From positions 36,039-100,038 of the forward strand of contig JASANC010001296.1 in the NCBI GenBank assembly GCA_030248135.1: 64,000 nucleotides of DNA, read 5' to 3'. Of the stretch, positions 12,801 through 25,678 are shown one piece after another (position 1 is the first letter of the stretch; each line of letters starts with the position of its first letter). Made by a program: the position numbers and the translations under genes. Under the pieces are notes generated by a model. That model was not told the origin of the DNA. It saw only the letters and a list, made by a program, of their open reading frames with translations, and did no database searches. The DNA is from Theristus sp. LFF4_11 (lineage: Eukaryota > Nematoda > Chromadorea > Monhysterida > Xyalidae).

Positions 12801-14510
12801 ATTTGCGTAGACGTCCAACCGGCTGGTCGGGAAATCACCCACATCTGCAATTGAAATGCAATACAAATGGGCAAATACATGTACAAAAAAAGAGAAAATG
12901 TCAGTATAACCAACATCCTTGCTTAACAGTGGCGACTAGACTACGTGCGGTGCCGAAGCGGTTGGTCGCGGTGCAATGATACGAGGCGTAGATTTGTTTG
13001 GTCGTGCTGGCCAGCACCAGGGACCCGTCCGTTTGAATGACGGCCGAATTCAATGGCGTCGAGGAGTTTGGCTGCAAACAGCAGTTTTAAGCTAAACTTG
13101 ACAAATGCAAACGTTTTTCATCTTCTTCAGCGTTGTTCCAAATGCGATATTTCAACACCCGAGCATTCTGAGTGTTCAAACAATCTGAAAAAAACGCACA
13201 TTTATGAGGTTCGATCCGCGATACCAACGAATCACCGGCGGGGGCACACCACTCGTCACACATCGCAGCACAATCAGTTTCTCGCCGGAGGCTGGATCGC
13301 CCCGGAAATGGATGTGCTCCTTCGGATGGACGAGAATGCTTGGATGCGACGGCTCGCCATCGGCGTTTGGCTGTGCCACCATTGTGCCGAACGTCTCCGG
13401 TGGCCGCGGAACGTTGCCGAGCGAACGACGACTCACCTCGCATATTGATGTCGCCACACTGACGCTGCTTGTAAAATGCCTGAAAAGCTGGTAGACTCGC
13501 TTGTGGGAACTGGAACTGATTGACCGACAAGTTTCTTATCACCTCGTTTGGCTTGTCATGTACTGTACGTACACTGCATGTAACAGATTGCGCGGCGTTC
13601 GCTTACAGGGTAAAAGTGTGCAGCGTTCGTCATCACACGGCAGCCCACAAAGCTCATAATGACGTTGAAAACTGCAACTATTTAAAAAAATCCACCGACC
13701 AATCATAGCGACCATGCACCGCCCTCAACGCGAGCCCGTCATCGCCCGAGCGTCCAGCCAGTGGCAACCGCAGTCGGTCAATGTGCACCCGTGTACCGTC
13801 GCCAGTCCACTCCCACACAACGTCGTCGCTTGTTGTTTGCACCCGTTCGCCAGAAGTGTGCCACGTCTAAACACGATAATACAAATTTTAATGTGACAAG
13901 TTTCAGAAAACAAACGGCGAACATCTGTCGAAACATCAGACTTTTGGTGGATGAAAATTCGACTCAATGAATATTCCAGGGATTAGTGAATTAAACAGAA
14001 TGGTCATGGTCCCTGCGGTAGTGTGCTCATGGGCTTGTCGCTGTAGAGAATAATTTGAACAGACAGAATATTTTGGCTTGCCTACTCATGGTGTCTTACA
14101 CTTCTCTGGTATTATGCCGTGCACTGCAGAATAAAACTGACTGACTGACTGACTGACAGACAGACTTCAGGCGCGTCATGTACAAGTACAGAACAGGCTG
14201 AACGAAAATTAAAAAAAAACATTTCAAATCGCAGCATAAAAAAGGTGGGCCTCGGCCGGATTCGAACCTGTTGCTTGTGATCGATACGAACGAGCGCGTC
14301 GGCGAGCCAGCGTTTCTCTTCCTCGGTGTTGACGCTGACCAACGTGGCGCCCGTCAGAAGCGAGCTGCATCGCTGAGCCGCCTCGGAGCGTGTCACCGGT
14401 CGCCAGTCAAGGCGATAGCACGAATCACCGCGATGCAGCCACTCACGGGGGCAGTCCGGCAGCCACGTGTGCTCTGGAACAGTATGGTTGCACCATGGGA
14501 GGTAGATTTG
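6898..14510 (-). CDS. Cont: Contactin: C-type lectin + 6 Ig + 4 FN3, GPI-like tail
   Basis: Neuronal/septate-junction adhesion molecule of the immunoglobulin superfamily. Exons from 5' to 3' with consistent phase: 14510-14268, 13866-13713, 13671-13607, 13479-13437, about 13407-13200, 13071-12915, 12844-12752, 12674-12465, 12400-12286, 12122-11941, 11681-11498, 11185-11014, 10752-10524, 10178-9784, 9505-9382, 9245-9022, 8674-8407, 8315-8197, 7856-7670, 7569-7445, 7242-6898. About 1,280 residues without the start. Lectin domain: CPREW..GDSCYRL, then TWHTSG and FVGC. Ig domains show Cys/Trp/YxC signatures (YHCTATN, YSCSVVS, YQCIASN, YQCHVRN, YSCTAAN, FMCRVDV). FN3 domains follow from about 9800 to 7010. 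The C-terminus (NGCLIGCICVLCHLLLA plus eight residues) looks like a GPI signal. The order equals Drosophila Contactin. SINE and MITE copies sit in introns. The lectin-linker to Ig1 join and the first exon are unresolved. Confidence 0.93.
7921..8117 (+). mobile_element. tRNA-derived SINE, copy 1 (full length)
   Basis: The 5' head GTGGCCTGGTGGTAGTG.GTTAGACT carries a box-A-like segment. GGGCGATCGAGCCCC about 30 bases later matches a degenerate B box (GGTTCGANNCC). The body contains GGGCGCCCTACTCGACGGCG and CTCTGGGTTAGAGCCCTGGC, and the tail is (CAA)n. It lies antisense in the contactin intron between exons 8315-8197 and 7856-7670. Confidence 0.88.
8798..9006 (+). mobile_element. MITE with CRE-containing inverted termini, copy 1
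   Basis: The left end AAACGTGTCCTGACTAAAAT followed by TGACGTCA mirrors the right end TGACGTCATTTCAGTGGGACACGTTT. The interior matches 42042-42245 in reverse complement, for example CGTAAACAAA and GAATCAGTCACAT blocks. It is non-coding and sits in a contactin intron. Confidence 0.85.
10193..10268 (-). mobile_element. tRNA-derived SINE, 3'-end fragment
   Basis: On the plus strand it reads GTTGTCGGGATTTTTAGGCGATG then AGCCAGGGCTAACCCAGAG, the complement of the SINE tail and body. The tRNA-related head is missing, as expected from truncated retroposition. It lies in the contactin intron just upstream of the Ig6 exon. Confidence 0.8.
11194..11384 (-). mobile_element. tRNA-derived SINE, copy 2 (full length)
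   Basis: Minus-strand head GTGGCCTGGTGGTAGTGCG, B-box-like GGGCATCGAGCCCC, body and (CAA)n tail. The tail lies within 10 bases of the acceptor of contactin exon 11185-11014, so it may contribute to that splice acceptor region. Confidence 0.88.
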
Positions 14511-15118
14511 CTGTTTTTGTTGATTTGTTTTTCATTTGTTTTCGCTGTTTGATAAACACTCCCATATCCAAACACTAAATAAAAACGTCCCTGTTGCTGA
14601 AGAACTGGTCATCGCTTGCCATGGCCAACCCCATTAAAATGAGAAGGACCCAGTCTATCTGACCATTTTGACACTCGTCAAAGTGGCTGTGACATTGATT
14701 GTGAATATTATTGAATAAATAAACACAATTTGTGTCATTTTCACACATCACTGGAAATTCAATCCAAAAACGGCGCAAACCATTTTACCCTCGTGTCTCA
14801 TTAACGAGCCAGGTCTCTAAACAATACAGCTTATTACGAATGTCATGTGTGCGTGTGAGAGCGACAGTTCGTGGTTATATTGAAAACTGGTTTCTGAATG
14901 TTTGTCACGAATGCCACGCAGATTCCATGAGATGGCACATTATGGCACGTGGCATCGACATTGGAAATCAGCCGGCATAAGCGGCGAACCATGGTTAGCA
15001 ACAATTGTTTTGTCCATTTTGAAAACAGTGTTGCGTTGTTCTCACAGCAAGCAATCATAATGCGCTAGGTTTGGTAAATTTCTTCTTCTTTAAATTCCCA
15101 AAACAACCGAATCCAAAC

Positions 15119-15197
15119 CTGTTGCTCCGAAACTTGAACTGTCTGTTTTTGCGGCAGCGTCTGTTATGAGTGTAATGCTGAAGAGCAGTGCAAACAT
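15119..15197 (-). CDS. Cont: Candidate contactin first exon (signal peptide)
   Basis: An ATG at 15197 opens a 26-codon stretch starting MFALLFSITLITDAAA, a textbook signal peptide, ending at a possible AG|GTTTGG donor. It lies on the contactin strand, 609 bases upstream of the lectin exon. The exon ends in phase 1 whereas the lectin exon starts in phase 0, so either another small exon lies between or this is not the true start. Confidence 0.35.
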
Positions 15198-18100
15198 TGC
15201 GACGGCGTTTCTGTGACTGCTGTGTGGCCCATGGCGAGGCAACTGCTTTGTTCAGTTTCGTTGTTCGGTGAAATTAGTCACATGATTTGGAACAATTATT
15301 CTCTAATTCTTTCAGTCAAGTTTTCCGGTATCAGCAGATTCAAAAACCGCGCAGCACTTTCTGAAAAGCACAGTTACTTGTGGTCCATTTTTTCTTGACT
15401 TTGACCGATCGGTCAACTTTTTAAAAATGAAAACAAAACGAAACGACTGGAACATGGCTCACTAACGACATACGCTCACAAACAATGAATGAGCTGAACT
15501 GCTGAACAAAAAAGAAAAAAAGACAAACAATGAAAGTGCAAGCTGAAAGATCGCAGTTAAGATATACGGGTATATGGACATGTCAGGATAAATTGCGCCC
15601 CGCATTATCGGTCACGAACTGAGCAAGAGAAAAAAGCGAACGACAAAACAAATATCAGCAACAAGAACAAATAGCTTCAGAATCCAGAAACTGCTTTCAG
15701 AAGTGCTGCAGGTCGCGCCCCAATGGGCTTGTGCGATCCAGGACAAAAAAGGAGCAGAAACCACCGCATGACGAACACAAATAAAAAACAGTAAAAGGCG
15801 TGCGAAATTTACTGGATATAAATAAATAATAACGGACTCGCAGCTATAGCGCCATCTCCTGTTTACCAAACACCAACAACCCCATAACTACTGTGTATTT
15901 ACTGAAAAATAAACTTGAACTGCCGTAGACGGAGAAACCGGACATTCGTTAAAATTGAAGTCCATAAAAGTTGTCCGAAAAGTTTGAAAAAAAAATTTAT
16001 ACTACATTAGAAAATTTAAAAAGTCAAAATGATTAGATCGGCAGTAGTCATTCTGTCAGTCATCCCGAAATGGCCAGAGGACGTTGTCCAAAGGTCAGGC
16101 GATTACAAATCTGCCCGATACGTTCAAACAAAAAAACCGGTATAAATGTCTGGTCCGAGCATAATATTAGACTCAATGGGATAACGTAGGCACTTGAGTG
16201 TGTTGACTCAAAACGAACTCCAATGGAAGTACGCCAAGTCAACATCCGACGATTGTTGGTATTGCACACATTGGTGTCATTGATCGCAATAATGGAAAAA
16301 AGTTCTCAATGGATAGTGAAACCGGCGCGCGCATTGTTCAGCAATAGGTTTTTATTTGAGTTGGAAGTAGTAAACGCGGAACAATAAAACCAACAAAAGA
16401 ACAAAACGACACAAATGGTGAATGGGCACAATCAAACAAGCAATAAAGCCAATATATAAACGAAATACGGCCACCAGGCACTGCGACGAGAACGGAAGCT
16501 GAAAGAAACGATCAATGGTGAACTTTGGTTGTTGTTTTTTCACATTTATTACCGTTAAAGACGTCATTGTTGATCGCCAGTAGCGGTTGGAAAATTGTTT
16601 TCCTCCACTGTCGGAACGGAACAGAAACGGTGCAAAGCGAGAATTATTATCCCATCAAGCGATTTATTTGCCGAACACACCTTGTTTTTTTCTGGTCAAA
16701 ACAATTTGCTCGGCTTTAGTCGTTGTATTACACAATTCGCGAAACTAAAATTTAGTATAGAAAGCAGAAACTGTGATGGGAAACATCGGAAATGTTCAAA
16801 GAAATGTGAGAAAAAACGAACCAACAATAAAGAAATGCTTGAAAGTGTGCCCGTTTAATGACAGACCAGCGTACCACTCAACGAGCGCACACGCACGCAA
16901 CACCATTTGACCATAAAAGTGTCGGTTTTTATTGAAAATGAAACGATAAAACTGAATTTATTGAACCATTATTCAAATGATTGTTTGAACATCTGCATTC
17001 TGTTACATGATGTGGAATAAAATGCGCTGCCCAAAGTACGAAAATTATTGGTCGAGCAGTTGCATAAAAACCTACTCTATCCAACATTCAGAGAGCCTCT
17101 TGGCCAATTTTCTCATCTGCCCCACTCATTTATTGGCTTGTGCAAAACAGAAATTTCAGAAGAAACAATGAATAAAATTTGGTTGTTGATTGCGAAGCTT
17201 GATGGTACAGGCATGTGTGTTTTAAAAAATTGTTTGATTTTTTAGATTTGAGCATCAGAAATGAAGAAAAAACAGAACGTTATCGTGATACGAGATAATT
17301 TTGTTGGGGGTACATAAAGATGCACTGATAGCATGAGTGTTGGCTAACAGCTTTTTGTGTTGTTGCATAGAGATTTTGCATTTTGTTTACTGCTTGCAAA
17401 AAGTGAACATGTACAAATGTACTACAACATTACACCTGAATCAATAAAATCAATTGGAGTTTGTTTAATTCTAGAATGTTGAAATGGGATTGAAATGCAC
17501 TGCAAAAGTTCACTGTGCAACACTACTCCATGAGAATCCCTTTTTGATGATTTTATGACTCACTGAATTTCTGGTAGCATTCTCTAAAAATTTACACAAC
17601 TGGCAAACGACATCTAGAAATTTGAGACGAAACAGAATACAGTTGCGTGTCAAGTGCCTTAAAAAACCGAACCGACCCGACTAATGAGCACCGTAATCAA
17701 GGAAAATATTGTAGATTGCAGCTAACAATGGTCAGACGTGCAGTGTTTTGCACTAATCACATCAACCGCATGAGTGGACTCTGCAGACAAACGATCGAAA
17801 TAGCAGTGAATGGGCGCGATAGGAAAATTGAGAATATGAAATAATTTCACAGTTTTGCATATTTTCTTGCCAGCTACTGCAACAAGCCGGCAGAGTAAAT
17901 TGAATACAAGCATGCGTCATGGAACATAGCTGGTACGAGACGACCTTCAGAGACGACAAGCACACAGGCACACAGGCACAATAGTATTGTGTAAAAATGT
18001 TACTGACGTCGAACACGAGGGTTGAATAATGTCGATTAACGAACGGCTGAACACACACAGACAGAGGCGGCATTCATGAAGCAGTATTTAGTGACCGCGT

Positions 18101-21100
18101 AGTTGTGTTGAAACATAGCTACACTGTTACCAAGTACTGCTTCATGAATGCCGCTAAGATGGTTGATTAGCATGTTGCTGTGATCGTTTGTCTCTGTCAC
18201 AGGCAGTCAGTGAAATTGAAGAAATAGGTATCCTAGAACTCGAGCACACGGCGGACTCCTCGCCTGAATTGCTTGATCCGACCATTAACAATAGAAACTT
18301 TTTTCGCGAAATACAATTCGAATTATTTTGTTGGTGGCAAACCATGATGAGCTCTGTCACAAGCTAAACGCAAATAAGCTTTATGGCGCAGACACTAGCG
18401 GTTTTTGTGCCACTAGCGGGTGTGACAAACAAAACACAATCTTGTTGAAAATATCTTAGTAATCATACGCAATCGTTTCACAAAAGCAGAAGATTCGCGC
18501 AATAACTACTACAGAAAACGCGTTAATTGCCACGCTTATTATTGTCTGTGACATTAATCAGCAAACGGAGAGTCTCCGGTTTTTGTTTGTGTGGCGGCCA
18601 TTTAACGCGATTGGTTTCGGTTCGGTTTTTCGTCTGAGAATTTGCGCAGCCGGTAGCATCGCAAACGGACAGCAGCGGCTGGACACTGGATGATGCGAAA
18701 ACACAATGCAGTCGAAATATTGCCAATTTAATGAATGTGCGTCAACGTGATGGGTGTCACGCTCATTGGAGGGATTAGACAAAAGTGGACTGACAAAAGA
18801 CTGGCTTACTGGGGAGGTTGTCAATTGTTCAAATTAAAGGGAATTATTTGCGCATTATCACCGGCGGCGGTGTGCCTTTTTATGGTGTGATCCCGTTGAA
18901 TTATCGGGGGTCGAATGTCAAACGGATCCATTTGCCTCCTATTTCTTGAACAGAATTTGAAAAGCAGAATTTCGGCAAGAATGCTTTTCGAAATGGCGCA
19001 GAAAAAGAATCGGGTTATGTGAAAACTTCAGTATCAAGAAACAAAGGCATCCATTCGTGGACAGATTTTTGAAATATTACAGTTCTCAAATGGCAACATT
19101 GCCACCAATAGTAAAACGAAGCTGCGTTCACAGACGAAAGATAAATGAGCATTTCGTTCGGTAGGCACATGCAAAAAGATCTGAACATGTTCAGCCCCGA
19201 TTTTTACGTTTTCGCAAAACTTTTTTTCGTTTACCTCAATAACTACCAGTCATATATCACCGAAGTGAAATTGGAAATCGTGACACAACGAAACCACTTG
19301 GGATTGTAAAAGCGTTGATGACATACCATCAGATCAAAAAAACCTCATGAACTTCTTGAGCAAAGGGTAACCAAAGCAAACACAGTGGAAGTTCAAAAAT
19401 ATACAATGTAAGTAGTCGGTGGCTAAAAAGGGCAATTTTTTATTGTATAAGGCAAAACAAAATCAAAAATAAATAAACCAATCCGTTTCAGTAGCCAATC
19501 AATCACACTTCGTACAATATAAACAGAAACACACGATTGCACGATAGAAAAATACTGATTATTGCATTATTTTTACCATAGCCGGTCACGATTTCCACAC
19601 CAGCATCATGCACCATTAGCAGTAGTGACGATGCTCCTTCAAAGACGAGATCTATGAGGTGTAATAAAAAGGCACGACATATTTGGGACATGTCTAAGAT
19701 CAAAGGTGCGAGGCGCGATTGATGGTTGCATTCATGGTTCACGATATGCAGACCACCAAGCAATGTGACCTTTTGAAACACATATTGCACAATAACATTG
19801 AAGATATGGCACGTCCGTTTTATGACCCTTCAACGACACTTTGAGAACGGCATGAACAGCCCCGGAGGCCTACTAAGCATAGCGAACAGCGGTCCCAGTA
19901 AGCAAAATTTTGCCTTTTTCCGTCAGCGGACAGTTTTGAGAAATCAATAAATTTTGGGACAAAGTCATCCCATCACAATGGATGGAAAGTCTGAAGTTCA
20001 AAACATCACACATACAATTACAGATTGTACCATAGCGACTTGAGAGCTAAGTCTTGACAAACGACTTCATTCATACCCATTTCATTGCAGAAATATTAAC
20101 AAGGCAAACCAAGAAACAAAAAAAACAATGGGCCGCATATTTTTTAAAATCGCATGAATTACACCAATATAAATCCGTTGAAAGGTGCGGAAAGAATGAA
20201 TAATTCAAAACAGAGGGGCGGGGCGGGGCACAGTGGTCCCGTCCATAAGAGCACAAGGAGACACATGAATGATCATGGTGGACGGCGACATTGCCTGACA
20301 GCTGAAAACTGTCCGCTGCTTGGGGACAGCCGATTAATAATCCGATGTTCCTGGGAATATCCGATGATTAATTGATTATGCTTTATCAGTAGCGTCGTCC
20401 GTTACGTACAGTATCACAAGAGACATGCTACACAGAAGAAATGACCATAATGAAAGAGAGCATACAACTTTGATTTACTTCGCTTGCGCTGCCTTTTTGT
20501 CAGCAAAAAAACGCGCACTACTGACAACCTCGCAGCACACCCGAGGTGACTGAAAACATGTTAGACATCGATCATTCTACCACCACATGTCAGAAATCTG
20601 CGTTGATACGCTGAAATATGGCACGTTAAAGTTGTAACAACAAGGGAAAACACATTTGCGATCATGACGCGGAGATGGACAGCAACGATAAGCTCTCTCA
20701 TGGGCCGGGGGGTGAATGGGGTGGACATTCGGTGAAGAAACTTTTTCTGCCACCCGATTTTTATTATTTGCATCACAGAATGTCCTTCTTAGACGCTTTT
20801 CGACTGTATCTAACCTTAGTAGGAATAAAAACAAGAAATATTCAGGAAGAACAACTTCGAGAGACCGTGTTTCTGACCTGCACAGCCGAGGGAGTCAGTA
20901 TCATCGATGTCAGCTGCACGTGTTTAATCAATCATCTCACCACCCCAGCCACACCTCCCAGAACTTATGAAACGTTAGATTTTCTTCCTACTCCAGCGAT
21001 AAAAGCGCTTATTATTCTACTTGCGTCAGTTACGCTTACACCAGCGGAGGTCTCACGGGGCAGGCTGGAAGTGAATATGTCCGGAACTGTGCCAAGTGAA

Positions 21101-24100
21101 ATTTTTTTCCACACACATTTGTTCAACTCGGTTTCGTTGGCATTTTTTTGATTTTATATTTATGCAACATTTCATGTGGTCATAAACCGAGAAAAATCAG
21201 AGTTACATTAATAAGTGTTACTAGATAAGAAAGAAAAACAGAAACAGAATTACCAATTTCAGCGTGTTTAATTTTGAAATCTAGCACAAGCTGGAAGAAG
21301 TGAGAGGTAATCATTTCAGAGCTAAGAGTAACTATCGTCTAAAAGCATCCGACAGGGGTCAACAACCACATCCATTCAAACGCATTACATATCCCAACCG
21401 CACATTAACACGCCAATGCCAATCAGACACATTCAAAACAACTTTATAGTTTGGTCTTTGCGGTTCATATGGACAGGAAGTAAAGCAAATAACACAACTG
21501 TTGCAAAATCCACACACACCATTATATTGTGGTTGCAGCTTTACAGCAGAAGAAATAATGTTTATGGAAACGCTTCTGTGTGTCGTATTTATGATTGAGT
21601 AAACAAAGTATGGAAGTTGCTAACATTTATAGAATAATGCAGGAAAAGTTCAAAATCAACCAGAGGCGGGATATCGAGTGGTTTAGGGACTCGAGAAAAC
21701 TTTTCGAAATATGGCAAAACGAGTTAGCCAGTACATTTTATTCTGTTTATGGCTTTTGAGCTGCCTGCCAGCCAGTCTTGTCGTGTGGTCTTTTTTGCGG
21801 TCCCAACCACAGCACAGCTCAAATTACTCAAAGAGGCGATAACTTTTTTAAAACTACCGTTTAACGAAAACCAAGCAGAACTTCTATGTACTTTTTCAGC
21901 ATGTGTTTTGTTTCGAGGTGCTTCGTCAGAAAACTTGTTCTGAAGCGATCCTTTACAATTTTTTTCCTTCATGCAACGACGCGTTTTTTTTATGTTTCAA
22001 ACGGAATGTTTGTTTTCGTAATAATGCATAATAATGACATTTTGCGCCTCCATGTTTTGATGTTTTGCGTTGTGCACAAAAAGTGGCATATATGCAAATT
22101 ACATTCCACGTTTTTTCGAGCCGACAAAAATAATGCGATTTTTTTGGAGTCGCAAAGAACATATAAGACAAGCATGTCTTTTAGGCTGACAATACCCAAG
22201 CCCGGTGATTTATCAGTAAGACAAGTAAAAAACCAGGTAAAATTCTAGGAAACAAGAGACAGAAAAAATGCGGTAATTGATAGCCGTCATTACGCGCGGG
22301 TGCCATTGGCCACCGGAAAGTATAAACAAAGGAAACTATGTGTACCCATTTTGGTGACAAAAGAGTTTGGAAAATCAGAGGAAAAACAAGAAGGTACTGC
22401 GTTACAATGGTGCACGGAATGGAGCAAAAATGGTTTCACAGTTTACCTTTCTTTGCGTCAGACGTTGCGCGATGTCCGATTAATGTTATCTTATATGCCG
22501 TGTGCAAACAATGTTGATGATTACCTCACCTTGGAGCATTTCAGCAACCGGAAAACTACAGGAAGGTGCCACTTGCACTCAGTCACGATACACAATTTAG
22601 TAACGATCATTACAGTAATATGATAACCGTGCTCTTTTCACGAATTTTCTCTGAGAGTACACGCTACTTCCACAAAAATTGTGACACACGGTGCTCCGGT
22701 TTGCTAGATAGACGTGGTTGTTGCGTGAGGCGCGGTAGTTCTGGACCGGATTAGGACGCTGTATACTTTTTCAATTTCACTTATTGAATGAAAAATGCAT
22801 ATCGTGTGTAGTGGAAATATTTTCAGCATTGTGCGGATATATGACGACAAAACAGGGACAGACTGATTGACGAAACTCAGAATTCAGAAATGATTCAGAA
22901 ACTCCACACAAAAACAGTATTATTGAACTGTCACTCTGATTTGAATCACGAACATTTTAACCGTAAACGAAATAGTAGATTTTATGGCGCCGCAAATTTG
23001 CTGTGATACCAAATTTATAAAGTAAAACATATCCGTGATTGCCACAAATGTCTCACAGTCTCACAAACAGCATGAAGACTCGTGAGCTCCAGCAGTAGCA
23101 GCGGAGCTTCATGTGTGCTTGACACGGGCGCTCTTGAAAGTGCACCAAACAATTCAGCTCTCGTATGAAAGCATTATTTAGGTTTACAATTACAATAGAC
23201 CACAATCCAATCTGACACATCCGATTAACGGTGAAAAAATAAACGGAGAAAAACTGGAATAACAGTTATGAACAGAGGAAACGAAACATAAACGGTCACA
23301 AAATGACATGTAGCTTTTTAGAATTAGCAGCGTCGTTGTATTAACAAGTGCTTCGGTTGGTGTTGAACAGAAGCGATATTTGGAGAGTCCACTTAAGCAT
23401 GTGTTCAAACAAAACGGTTGAAGGCCACACAAGGAGTCCCTATTCCAGGCCCCACAATCAGCCATGTATCAGTGGTCATATATTATCTCGTAGTTACGTT
23501 AATCGACGCTCTTAAAAAGGGTCTCGATGTACCAGTTGGCCATTCTGGTGTACAGAAGGGAGAGAGAGTCCCATTTGCATTTATGAAATGGATTTTATAT
23601 CCACAGGATTTTACACATAGCATACACTAATTTTCAAGCGTATAGTTCTCATGGTGATGTGTTTTTTCACATGCACATCTGTGCAAGCAAAGCAGCCAGT
23701 TACTCAGCAAAAAAAAACGAAAACGGAGTGTCCCAGAGACTCGAAAGCTGTCGCGCTGAAACACAAGGAAAGCCGGAATGCAAATTGAATTTCAGCGTCT
23801 TCCAACGAGCCTGGGAGCGGTGCATGTCATACAATGGTTTTCGTCGTTCTTGCGTGTTTTTTTCCGTATGCTGAGAATGATTGCGCTCTTCTCAGGCCCA
23901 AAATGGAACGGTTTGGAATCTTACCGCATTAGCGGTGCCAACGACTAATGCGTTATTGCAAAGTAAAAACTGGTAATTGCCCAGAAATGTATGATTAGTT
24001 CTCTAACAGGACGTGTGAAAATATCGCCAGTAAAACTACACACGATACTAGAATGATGTATTTTGGAACATAGCCTGAACTTCAGAGATTAAGATGGACC

Positions 24101-25678
24101 AATAAAATATGAGAGAACTTTATTCCGTTCTGAAAGGCAAAGCAATAAACTTTCATGGGCCTCCTTGCATACCGGAATGGTTTATGTTTTTCAACGTTCG
24201 AAGGTGTAATAATTGGATGCATTTTGAAATTCTATCGCATAAAATCAACCGATGAAACGCAGCTCATCATCATCACACACACACAGTAGTAGTAGTAGTA
24301 CTAAACAATAAAAATGCTAGTATTTGCATAAATGAACGGACCGAACACGCACACACAAAATTGTCGTAAAATTTGTTCGTCTGAAAACTGATACAACATC
24401 GACTAAGGCGAAATCACAATGATTCAATTCAATCGCTGAAATGCTGCTGAACAAGCCAATTATTGTGAATCAAACAATACAGCTTTGAACAATGAAACAT
24501 GAGCACGAAGCTGAACAAAGTCCCTTAATCTGCAAGACCACAACATCCACTTGACGTCCTTACGGAAAGTGAAATTGCAGATGTGTAGCAGATTTTGTGT
24601 TCCCGACTCGATACGTTTTCAATTGAAGTTTTCATGTGATTCTGCAGTTCTCATTTTCACAGTAATATTTCGCAACTTTAAAGGATACATTTATCAGCCA
24701 CCGGAAGCCCGAATAGCATCACAGACAGCGTAAAAACCGCGCGTCACAGCATCTACTGTTGTCAACCCGAAAATGAGATTTATTTTTGCATCGTTGAGAT
24801 GTGAAGATGTACTGTGTCATTATTGTACGAGAAGAAGTCGTGGAGCAACATAATGTGATAAATGATCACGGAGTGGTCGCGGGTTGGGCGGAGCACTGAT
24901 CATAATAATCATACGACGCATCTTCGTGGCAAACAACAACAAAGCAATCAATATCACGACAACACCAAGAGGATTTGATGTGTTTTGCGGCGATTTCAAG
25001 AAAGAAACAGAAACGACAAGATTCAGCTGAGCTGTTTTATCTCTTTTGGGAGATTGCTTCACTATAGACGCGACACAGTCCAGCTTAGGGTGATGGGGTA
25101 ACTGGTCAGAGAAACTAATCACATTTCCGCACATCCTTATGCGTTATTTGTCGCATTTTTCTGAGAATATGTTGTTGTTATTTTGCGGCATCGCCACGGA
25201 ATGTTACCACTGTTTTGATTGGTAATCAGTGTGTTCATTGTGGTTTGTTGGTGTGCCCATCCGTATGAGCCGATTTTCACGCAATATTTGCGGTCATGGT
25301 CAAGACACAGCTTACTAAACTTGTGGTTGTGACTTTTATCATTTATCGTTTTTTTTAAAACACATCAACATATGATTTGAACAAGTCAAAATGATGGACG
25401 AAATGAATCAAGTTCAAAGATGTGCAACAGTACTGAAACTGAGTGACACTCGAATGGAATGAATAGATTGAAGAAACAGTGTGACTGTCGAATCGAGACT
25501 GGTTTTATGACTCTTACATGTTGTGCACATTATTACAAAAGAGTTCGGTTGTAAAAAAATGAGGTGGTTATACCGTGGAGGACAGCAAGCAACAACAATG
25601 AGCATAATATGGCGTTACCTCCATTTTCAAGAGCTCATGTAACAAAAATGGTTTTGTAATGAAAATTGTGAGTTAAGA
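15198..25678. other. 10.5-kb gene-poor spacer
   Basis: No convincing gene. The longest ORF (20675-21151, plus, 158 codons) has no motif, no signal peptide and no coding-like base composition. The stretch holds one hairpin element (18069-18154), a short AGT microsatellite near 24286-24301 and a G-rich patch (20215-20228). It probably contains the contactin promoter near its left end. Confidence 0.5.
18069..18154. mobile_element. About 85-bp hairpin element, copy 1
   Basis: Starts GCGGCATTCATGAAGCAGTA and ends with its mirror TACTGCTTCATGAATGCCGC, so nearly the whole unit folds into a hairpin with a short centre. Matching copies lie at 31308-31384 and 56319-56392. It is non-coding. Confidence 0.88.

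Noticed and set aside
20675..21151. 158-codon plus-strand ORF
   Set aside because: No signal peptide, domain, splice context or coding-like composition; overlapping frames are also open. Length alone is not enough.
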